A stretch of DNA of 60,000 bases, taken from positions 24,658,365 through 24,718,364 of the forward strand of contig NC_092678.1 of assembly GCF_964355755.1 (NCBI RefSeq). The letters are read 5' to 3'. Below, piece by piece: positions 12,301 to 24,300 of the stretch. A program made the position numbers and the translations under genes. Every line of letters begins with the position of its first letter. The first letter of the stretch is position 1. The stretch comes from Antedon mediterranea (Eukaryota > Echinodermata > Crinoidea > Comatulida > Antedonidae). A model generated the notes under the pieces. That model saw only the letters and a program-made list of their open reading frames with translations. It had not been told where the DNA came from and ran no database searches.

Positions 12301-15300
12301 ATAGAGTAAATAAAATGACTTACAGAGGTCCAGCCTCCAGTTCTCCAGTTGGCGTTTTGTCTTCTAATTATGGGCTTAGCGGTTGTTGTTACAACGATGC
12401 ATTCTGGTAGACTACATGATCGAGTATCGATAGGTTTCATGGCAGCATTGCATTCCGACTCGTGCGTTGTGCGTCTTGATTCGCCATCTTTACAGCTTAC
12501 GTGTCTGCGTTTATATCCACTGCCGCATGATACTGAACACTAAGTGAAAACATTTGTTTTTGTTTGTTTTATTCATATATATGTTATGTTTATATTCATA
12601 CATGCTATATGTGGTTTGAAAAAAAAAAAAAATCCAACTTGATTATCTTTTGGCATATGTATATTATATATAACATATATGTTATAACAATAATGATAAC
12701 GATAACAATAGCAATAACAATAAATATTACTGTGAACAGGTATTTTTTTAGGTATATTTAGGTATTTTTTAACTGGATGGTGGCACGTAGCAATGCCTTC
12801 AAATTAAACAGCAAAATTATCTGCTTACCTGTGACCATTCTTGGGCTTCCCATTCTGGGCAAGCGGACTCTTGGCAAGCTTCTGTATCAACAGGTCGTTG
12901 ACTCTGGGGACATTGATTGTGACGCACTCGTACTGCGTCGTGCTTACAGATCACATGACGCCGTTTAATCCCTGAACCACATGTCACAGAACACTGCAAA
13001 TACAAGTAAAACTTTATTGTTTTGATTTAGCTTTTTTCTTATTTTATTTTGTATCTCCATTGAGATCCAGCCACTGATACCCACAGCATTGTCATTTTGT
13101 ATCTCCATTGAGATCCAGCCACTGATATCCACAGCATTGTCATTTTTTCAGTGCTTATTTTATTTTGTATCTCCATTGAGATCCAGCCACTGATACCCAC
13201 AGCATTGTCATTTTGAATCTCCATTGAGATCCAGCCACTGATACCCACAGCATTGTCATTTTGTCAGTGCTTATTTTATTTGTATCTCTATTGAGATCCA
13301 GCCACTGATACCCACAGCATTGTCATTTGTTCAGTTATTTGGATTTATATTTAAAAGTGAATACAATTAAACTATATTCTCTTCAATTTGATGATGTTTT
13401 CCTAATTCTAGGCCAAACTTACGGAACTCCAAGCTGCAGGTACCCATTCTGCACATGGTCCTACGTTGCATGTCTGCACCACAACCCGTTTTGAACTATC
13501 ACATCTACTCCCCCTTGAACCTCTGGAAGAGTCACTACAATATGCACTTCGTCTCTGTGTACCACGTCCGCAAGTCCGTGAACACTAAATATTAAGGAAT
13601 ATGTAAAATACTTTTGTTTTAAATAAGAGACAAATCAATTTCTAATGAAAATCTTAAAGAAATGAGACAAATAAATTATCTAAATAACCACCTGACATTT
13701 ACAAATTAACACAATTTACACACACAAAAACAATACTGAATAAAAAAAGAAATACAATCAATTTAATATTAGTGAATATATAGCCCAGAACCCAATACAA
13801 AAAGACATTCAAGAAAACATAAAAACAACATAATAAAATCCTAGATAGATATAAATCTGTGGAAAACCCCAATTCAATGTGGAAAATCCCATTTGCATTA
13901 CTCTACAGTATATTATGGGGAAAACCCCAAGTGGGATTTTCAACATAGTGGAAAACCCCAATAACATCTCACAAAAACAATACAACAGAAAAACCAAGCA
14001 AAAAACCATAAAACAGAAAAAAACAATAAAAGAGAAAAAACCAATTTAAAAAAACACAGAAAACCCAAGCAAAAAACATAAAAACCAACAAAACGGAAAA
14101 ACAGGAACAAAAAAATTAAGGATGATCATAGAGAAGCAAGATAGTTGAACATAAAGCACAAATGAAAGCTATACTTACAATTGGGTCCTAAATGAAGCAT
14201 TCTTATGCACAAGCAGATATATAAATGTTAGTTATTAAAAACCTTTCTTTTTAAAATTAATTTTAGCAAATATATTTTAAATATTATGTTGAAGCATACA
14301 GAAAGACAATGCAATATGACATTTAAGATCACTGCTTGTGTGATATCAGGGCTAGTTTAGTAAAGCATGGTTGCCACTAGAATGCAACACAACAACGTAT
14401 TGATGCAAAGTGCTGTATTGCATAAATACATGTAGAAACCAATGACGCAACAGTGCTGCAGACATAGCGGGTTTGATTTCAAGCAGGTTAAACGCAATTA
14501 CTGGAAGGGCATTTTCTTATGTTGCGTAGTTTGTGTACGTTGCATTGGTAGTGGGAACCAAGTTTAAGCAAATTATTATTTAGTATAAACAATTAAACAA
14601 AATAAGTTGATAGCCTACCTCAGACCAGCGCGAGTAAATCCATGTTGCAGTTTGAACGCATTCTCCATAACACCCAACTCTCTCCGGTGGTTTTGGCAGA
14701 TGTGTACAGTTGCCGTTGCCAACGATGCTGCCAGAGCTGCGATGTTTCTGCATCTTGATGCATTTTATTGTTCTCATCTTCTCTCCTGACCCGCATGATG
14801 CTGAGCACTCGCTCTCCCAAGTTTTTTCCCAGCTGAAACATGTTAAAAAATTATGCTAATTAATGATGAAGCAATCTATATTTCAATAAACAAACCAGTC
14901 CATCTCAATGTTACCCCAGTTTAAATGGGACCTTTTCTCAATCCTAGTATAGCTTAATTACAGCTGCAAATAGAATATAACACCTAACAACCAGAGCCTA
15001 TTAAAAACTAATATATGCTTTAAGCTCTCTCTACACTATCAAACTACTTTGAAAAATAAAAGTGTGATGCACCCAAATGGTAGTGATATGCCCATATATA
15101 GGCACAGCACATTCTGTTGTCACACGAAGTTTGATAGTGTAGACAAGGCTTTAGATACACAACACAGACCAATGCAATAGTTTCAATAACAACCCTCATA
15201 CCTTAAAGTACACTTTGAATTACAGTTGGACGTGATTGGTTGAGGCTTGTTGCCCGAGCAAAAGGATAAATTCACTTGTTTTCTATCTACTTGTCGTAGA

Positions 15301-18300
15301 CAACGAATCCTTCTACTTTTTTTACCTGAAATGATGCAAGTGTTAGAAAAAAATAATTAAAGAAATGTATTTTAAAATGTACCTACAGAGACTATGATCC
15401 ACTACTAACATTACACCAGAATGAGGTGACTATGTGAACTATATATCTTTGTCTTCAAATGAGGTTTAAAATATGAGCATTTTGGGTATTATTTTCAAAA
15501 AACAGACCATTCATAAACAAATTGAATTCCATTTCAGACGAGACATGGAAATGATATCATGTAATCTGTATGCCCTATGGATAATACAGGATTGTGTTTT
15601 AATATCCTATCCAGATTGATATCAGTACTGGTATCATAGGGTTTACATTAGCATGTAACCTACATTATATGATGTAGGCCTAGTGATAGCTTAACTACTG
15701 TAAGGTTGACAAGGTCGGTGGCAAAAGGGGGCCTAGACTTGGGTGTTTATGAAGAAACTTCTTGGAGTACAGTGGGCTCTAGGGTAAAGGCCTTCAATTA
15801 TACTTCAGGATGTCATTTTGGGAAGATTTATTGAATACAAATATTAATGTTTATAAGTTGAATGGTGAGAATATTTCATAAGTTGAAAAATTGACTGCTC
15901 TATTTTAACGAGGTAGCGCCGTAGCGTGGCAAAAATTCTCAACATTTTTAAAGAAAGCTGAACGTGCATTAGTATGATCACCATTAGATATCACTTTTCC
16001 ATGAGATAGGGCGACATGTGATGCCTAATTGACCAATCAAATTGCAAGAATACAATCAGGTATGTTATGATATATATATTATAATATGTATTCTACTATG
16101 TGATACTTACCTTTACACAAACTAGTACATGGATTCCACGGACCATACGCATCCCACACATAAACAGATCTACCCTCAACAGGTACTTTGTATTTATAAT
16201 TTATGTTAGGATCTTTGTTACTAATAGTCAAAAGCTACAAGAAAAAAATGTATCAATAGTTACTTTCTGGTGTGTGGAATAACATTCATATTTATAAAAG
16301 AAAGCAATTGTTAAGTGGATTTGTGACTGATGGGAAAATACATTCAAGGCTTAAACAACCAGTCATAATAAAAAGAAAAAGATTATATAGTTAAGTACTT
16401 ACATAAAGGTTAAGGGGTTGAGGTAGTGGTTTATCACATGTCAGATTCTCCACAGCCATTCCAGCTCCACTGTATGTGATGAATGTATTACCAAATGGTA
16501 TTGTGCGTTTGGCAGTGCTGATGATGGAGTTACCATTCAGGATCCAGTGATCCGTGCTATTTTTTAAGGCTGTCAAATTCATCAAATTTTAAGTGATTTC
16601 AAAGATACATATTGATTTGATTAAAATACCATAATAGTATACACAAAGTCAGTCCACTCTCCCAATACCGAACACTCTTGGGCTGGGCTAACATGTCAGG
16701 TTTTCCTGAAATTCTGGTACTCTGAATGTGATTTTAATGGTAAAATGTACCTTTTGGCAAAGTTTCTGTTTTTCCGGAGAGGGTCCAGAATTGGGAGAGT
16801 TGACTGTAGTACATATGTACCTGTTGATGTTGATTTTGGTTGAAATAAATTTTCAATTGAAAAATATATACATAAAATAGTATACATAAATATTATACAC
16901 ACTGCAACAAAATCGGAATTTACTTACCTAGATAAATTTCATCGTCCATAATTGTGCCGTACCTCACAGCTAAAGCTGATTGTGTAATCTGTAACTTTAA
17001 AGCACCAGCAGGAAACTGGGTCACAAAATTATAACCTGAAAAATTAGCAATCATAAAAAAAATATTATGAAAAAGAAAGAATGATGACAAAACTAAAAGA
17101 CGTTTATATGGCCTGCTATTGGGAATAATGGCATATGTAGATCCCAAATGACAAAACTGATGAGGAAGGAACAATGAGGGTGGAAGAAAAATGATTATGA
17201 TAATGATGATGATATCAACAATAATGAAAGGAATGTGTTGAATGATTTTTTATTTGAATACTTACCATATATATTAACATTATACTGGCCTGTCACAGTT
17301 CTACACGAATTGTTATCACCACCACAAACACCGCAATCATCACGTTTGGTTTTAGATCCCAAAATATGGTCACATCCTGCTTTCTACATTACGAAGAATA
17401 TAACAAAAAGAAGAGGGCGCATTAATAGAGGGCAGCAGAAAAAATTATTATGAACAAGAAAGAATGATGACAAAACTAAGAGACGTTTATATGGCCTGCT
17501 ATTGGGAATAATGGCATATGTAGATCCCAAATGACAAAAATGATGAGGAAGGAACAATCTTAGAAAACTGATAATATATATAATAATAATAATGACTTAA
17601 AAATAATTAAATGTGCTGGAAAATTGGGGTGTGTGGTGAAAATTGAAAATTCTGGACGAGGCGAGCACCCTGTATCTACTTTGCACAAATGTTTTTCAAA
17701 CTAACCCAGCACATGCCCTCTACACATATATCATCTGTATCAGGTCCACAGGATGTGCCGTCTATCACCATTCTTGCTAGTTGGTAGTAATGGGATCGGC
17801 CTGCTACTTGGCAATACAGACGACATCTGTCTTTTGCAAGAACTAAAAATATATAGATTTTGTTATTTCCTCCGAGTTTTGAAAGCATAAAAATGTGATG
17901 TGCACATATATGGACTTGATGATGTCATATCACTACCATATTTAGGCATATCACTACCATATTTGGACACATCACACTTTTTTTTGTCAAACTAGATTGA
18001 TAGTGTAGACAGAGCTTAATACAACAGTTATGGGTTTGCTGGGACTAGTTTAGTCTCCAGTAAGTAGATGCTTAGAAAGTGACTTACTACCAGTGTATTT
18101 AGGTACCCATCTAACCGCACTGTTTAAGCCATTCACATTGAGATGTCTTCCATTATATGTTGCACACTGCTGGGCTCTGAAATCATCCTGACCATTTCCA
18201 CAAGGCTAAATGATGATATTGATAAAAGACAGAATTAGCAAATGTTCTATTTCATGGTACTATACTTTTTATTTTATCATACATTGCTCAAATTAGTACT

Positions 18301-21300
18301 AATTTGCAAAACAATGGCTAGTATAGCTATATTCTGTTTTGTGGGCTAATGAGAAGCTACCACTTTTTAACATCAATGTAATATTTGTACAGCAAATTTA
18401 ACGTGAATATCATATTCAACGTTAAGCAGTCCATTTCATTGAGATGGAAAAACCAATTTACCAACATACCTTGGTGTTACAAGAGCGATAGCGAGTCCTA
18501 CGTCCAACACAGTATTTACCACCATATTGCGGTGATGGATTATTACATAAACGACTAGCCTTCTTCACGCCCCCACCGCATGATCGGGAACAGTTTCCGT
18601 ATGGTTCCCACTTTCCCCAACCGCCATCAATTGGGTTTGGTTCTGGATTCTTTCTTACACACCTTCCTTGGTCACACCACTATTAAAAATAATGTAGAGT
18701 GGTTGGTTATATACACAGTATAAAGCTCTGTCTACGCTATCAAACTTTATGTGGGAAAAAAAAAGTGATATGGACACGATGATGTCATATCACTAACATA
18801 TTTTTTTTTTTTTTTATTACACTTTTTTTGTCAAGCAAGTTTGAAAGTGAAGACAGAGCTTAAGATTGATAATTGTGAAAGATAATAGTAATCAAAGAGC
18901 ATTCCTTGTTCTTACCGAGTTGTAATTACACGGCGAACCATCGGCCCAGGCCATGTGTTGTGTCCGACAATGGTCAGTGCTTCGGCCAACTGTACACCAC
19001 AGCTTGTCACAATGACTCTAATTGAAGTAAGACAATTAGACTGATTAGTTATTTAATTAATAGTAGACTCTGGAAGTCACCTTCTTGAATTTAATATCAT
19101 CCTCATCATGACATCATCATGACATCATCATGACATTCACTGCTGAGCGTTAGAAGCTAATGTTCAGTTTGAAGTTCCCATGTACTTGAAGTTGTCTTTC
19201 CACTTTTGGTTCTGTAATCCCCACATTCTTCCAGTAATTTTGATACCTTAATTTAGACACTTTTTCCTGGCCTCTATAGTGGAACTTACCAAATATGGAC
19301 AAACAATAGAACCGGGTCCATATATCAGCTCACATTGTTTGGTGATACTGTACATCTGTCCCGGCTTCTTTGTTGGCAAAGTTTGAATATCCGTTGGTTT
19401 GTTTAGAAGACACTGACCATACCCACGACTAGAAAGAACAACATTTGTTATAAATACAATTTAAAATGATAAGATTTGGTTTAAAAAACGAGGACAAAAG
19501 CATGAAACACTTTCTGCTGAAAGTGCAAACTGTCAGGTGACATGAGAACTGGGTCATGAGGCATGCATGCTGTACCAATGTTGTGATACCGGAGCTGCTG
19601 TGCCGATGGGGGAAAGGAACATCTTATTTATCATGTCTGAACCCTCCAGATATACATTTATGAGATTCCAATGATTGTCTACCAAACGTAAACTAACCAT
19701 CATTTCAAAGTTCAAATATCGGTAATATTCAAAAGCTAGAACAATTCATTACTAGAAAATCCATGACCTTTTGAATTAAGGTCACAATCTGTAAAAACTA
19801 AACTAGATAATTATTATTACAATGAAGTATCATAGAATTCTTCTAATTTAAGAATAATTGTAATTTAGATCATTACTGAAAACTCTAATTTATTTTAATT
19901 AAATTGTTTAATGATCAACAATAAATAAACACATTGAGGACTGAATTGATCACTAAATGGGCATAGATTGATCACTAAATGGGCATAGATTGATCACTAA
20001 ATGGGCATAGATTGATCACTAAATGGGCATAGATTGTGAATACGCACAAACCAAGATTCTTGCAGAAAAAATATATTAATGGTAAATTCTCAAGTAAGTT
20101 ATTAATGTTGTAAGGTAACCCAGAATCAACATTGATGGATACGTCTCTGGCGTGACGTGGGTCAAATGTCATTTACACTATTTATGTTTAATGGAATAGA
20201 TTGTAGATACAACCGACTTTGTCAAAATATATAAATGATCTTATACAGCGTCTAGCGACTTAACTATTCCATATCCACTTGTGTGGCTTCTTACAGGATT
20301 CAATAATTTCAATCATGATGCCATAAAAACTAAACATAACATTTGGTGAAAAAAATAATTAAAACTTTAAAAAAAAATGTATTAACTGTGTTAAAAGACA
20401 TAACACTGACATCAAATTTTCCAATTTCAAAGAAATTACTGTCCGGCATCATAGAGCTCCGTCGCTTTAGCCCAAGGCTAGTTTTCTTAGCTTGGTATGA
20501 GCAAGGCAACAAAAGGCCTAAACTCTATTTCAAAGACCACCTCAAACTCTGAAAACCTTGGGAAAGCTAATAGGTATCTGTGAGGCCATTAGGTCCAGGT
20601 GTGTATTGTTGTGTAAGATACAGCCTGAGGTGTTGGGGGATGCAACAAGCAATGACTCCTTACACTGAATCGGGTCAAATAAGTATTACAAGGTCACAAA
20701 AAAATGAAATCACAAAATCAATGATCTAATAGACTATTAAGATAAAATGGAGGAACATGCAATCTTCATTCTGTCATACTGAAGAATCAATATTTAATAT
20801 TCATCATACATTTATCTCATCATTTAAGACCAACAAGAATTATTTAAAAAAAAGTAAGATTTGAAAAGCTGGTTCCAAACCAATTGGTGCTTGTGTGCAA
20901 AAAACGGCGTAAGATTAAAGGTCATATCAGTGCATTAATTATTAGTATGCGTTTTACTGGTGTGTATATTACAGAATAAAAATTATTTGTTAATTAAATT
21001 AAAAGGATGGGAATAACTTAGATTTGGGTTCCCAATGTTATACAATAAAGTACTTAAACATGATACAGTTCATAGTGGCAAGAATTTCTAGGATGTGAAC
21101 GAGAAATAAAAAATAAACAATGAAAAAGTAGGTTTGAAAATGAAAACAAGTATATGCAATAAATGAGTATAGCAACTTATAAGCTGTCTGTCTGGTAAAG
21201 TGTGGACAGACAAGTTAGCTCCAACCCTAACCTACTTCTAAGTATAATGCAACAGGACTTAAGTAACCTACATTTAACTGGCAGAGAATCTCACAGAATG

Positions 21301-24300
21301 CCTCTGGAAAAATTACAGAATGCAACAAAAGGCACACACTACTGACTCAATAAACGAAAGAAATAACATCACTTGGCTTGTTTTCTTTATAAGTTAATTA
21401 TTTTGATGGTTAGCTCTGTGTCACATATTTCCCTCTAATGACCTAATAAGCAGTATTAAGTAGGGCGTAATGCATGTATTATTATAACTTTTAAAACTAC
21501 CTCTGGGCTTGAAAGAATGTAACAAACCATGTTGTTTATGAAATGAAGTTACAAAACCCTGGATGTTCATTGAGGCCTATTATACAATTTCAACTTTCTT
21601 ATATCCTGTTTTTTACCTCATTGTAGTCTGGCCTAAACCTGGGGCCTAAACCAATACATTAATGTTACCCTGGTATCTTTGATACATTAATGTCACCTTT
21701 ATCACCATTTCTGTGCATCATCACCATCATACTGCTGCATTCTTTATGTTATATACTGTCCTACGCAACTATTTCAAACAATTAATGTATCTCTCTTATC
21801 ATGCAACCAAATTCTTCATGTTGTCTATCGCTGTACATACAATCGTATATCTCTCATCTTTAATACTCTTCCATTACTTAACAATTTTTCAAAACAGTAA
21901 TGTTTTGTCTTTTGCTCTTAAATTACTTAAGTAGTGTCTTTATTTATTTAGATAATCTTTTCTTTACATTTAAGTATTTAAGTAGTGTCTTTATTATTTT
22001 TACATTTGTCTACTTGAGTTAAGTCACGCTAGAGTATATAAATGTGTCTATAGACTAAACAACATTGTTAGCCTATTTAAATCAATAACCCAGTTTTTAA
22101 TAATCGAAAAGCATTAAATAAACATTATCACTTACTCAAGGAAGTCGGTGATAAGTTTTCTGCTACACCTCGACCACGTCCACGGGCTATTGTCATCGGA
22201 ATTGAGTGTTGGCGCCATCATGTTGTATTTCCCCGCCATGTGCTCGGGGAATTCTTTTTTACACTTAAAACTATCATCATGAGGTAGATTGAATCTGAAA
22301 AAAAAATAATTTGTAAATTAAAATATTGTAAATCAAGAAAAACGCTTTTTATGAATTTGAATTTTAACTTGACTGATAAATAAATAAAGGGCAGAGGTTA
22401 TATACATGCGTATATAGTTAAGTATACAATTCACAAATTGTTCAAATTAGAAACTGACATATTGTGATGCAGGAACTGGCTAAAATAACATGTAAAATTA
22501 GGACATCTGCCAGCAACGGTCAGCTGGTCAAAGTGTATGGCACAACTTGATAATTGTCAGCTGGACAAGCAGTGACCGACAGACCAGCACTCACACAGCA
22601 TGCACATTACAATGTTAGAAGTTGCCTACATGTTTTTCAGCTGTAGTGTACGGTCAAGCCTGCACAAATCCTAAACTGACCAGTATTAACAGCAGGAACA
22701 TTAAAGTATAGGAACTACCCTACAAGCTTTTCAGCTGTTACGGGGTGTGAACACTTTAGCACACCTGATCCATCTAGTGCTCCCTCATTGCGGAACAGGG
22801 CTCCCTCTTGAGATCAAGCAGCTAGGTCAATCAGGGAAATGTGAGTGAGGGTCAAATTCAAAACTCACTATAGTAGTTACTACTACTGTCTATCTCTTGT
22901 TTAATGTACCAAATGATATTACTTTTATGGTCAAAAGTGCTAGTACCAAATGTTTGTATTTAAGCTTCCATTAGATATTAAATGAAAAACATCATCTGCT
23001 GACCTACCTTGACCTAGAAGGCTCTAATGTTAAATTTAATGAGTTAATAACCGATTAAATGTTAATTAGAGCATAAAGACGGCGAATGTGACACGCAGTG
23101 CGGCAAACATTATTACCATCTACCCTCAATTGACTCAATGTGTAAAGTGGTCAAACCCCTACTGGCCAGTAAGGACATTATCATCATTGATTTGACCATT
23201 AGCATTGACCATTACATCATGTTTTGTTCTAGGACTTAAAAAACTTATACTCGAATGTTTGAAAATGAAATTGTCTAACCACCCTTATAAACATTTATCT
23301 AAGACTAATTAGTACAGTTTAAAGTATTTAGATAATTAATAAGTAAATGCCTCTTCCTTGATCTCTTCCTTTAAGCTATATGACTTAGACATGACTTGCA
23401 TGCCTTGAGCACTCTTGAGGGGTATGTGCGCTATATAAATCTATATTATTATTATAGACATCCTACAACTAAAACCAATAATTACTCCTAAATCAAAATG
23501 GTCTAAATTACTTGTAATGTTTACTTATATACAAACTTGTTTATTTAAAAATTATTCCGGAGAATAGAAGGATTTTCATTAAAAGTTTTATGAATATAAA
23601 ATGGTTTAAATTAAGTTTGGCAATGGCAACAGACATCCCACTATTAAGATCCATGGTGTCAAGCAATCAAATAAACCATGTTCTCATAATAATAAACTTA
23701 ACATTAAGTTTAGACTCAAAGTTTGGCCATGGACAATTAGATGTTATTCATTATCAATTTTAACCTTCATCTAAATTTATAAATAAGACATTTTCCTTGA
23801 TTCAAGATCTACTCTGAAGGTGGTATTATGAGAATTAATAATAAACATACTGTGTTGTACAAGCATAGCACCTCAATAAATTGCACAAGAAAGATGGTGT
23901 GATATGTAAAGATGATATACTAATGACTTTACATTATTTATGTCTTTTATGTTAGTTATAGTATAACAAATTTAAATAACTTTGAGGAGGTAGTAGGCTC
24001 TGTATAATTGAGCCTGGTAAAGCCTTTATTCTACTATTACCACTACCCACATCTTTTCCAATTGTTTATATTTCTTGGCAACATTATCACGTAGGGAATT
24101 TTACAATTCCAAAGATATGTTTAACTGGTTTTAAATCCATAGAGTACCCTATGCCAAGTACAACAGTATGAGCTAATCACTTTTTTTTCCTTTGTTTTTA
24201 ATTAGTCTGATGAAAAGGGAGGATACTTGTATAAAATTACCGAAAGGAAATCCAATCGCCAAGTTGGTTTGTTTATTTCAATTTAATACATTTTAAGTGT

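Noticed and set aside
12349-12543. 64-codon plus-strand ORF
   Set aside because: Antisense of the TSP1 repeat 6 exon.
23400-23460. SINE 3' tail (gcgctatataaa plus tattatt)
   Set aside because: No tRNA-like head or second copy in the window, so only noted in the region description.
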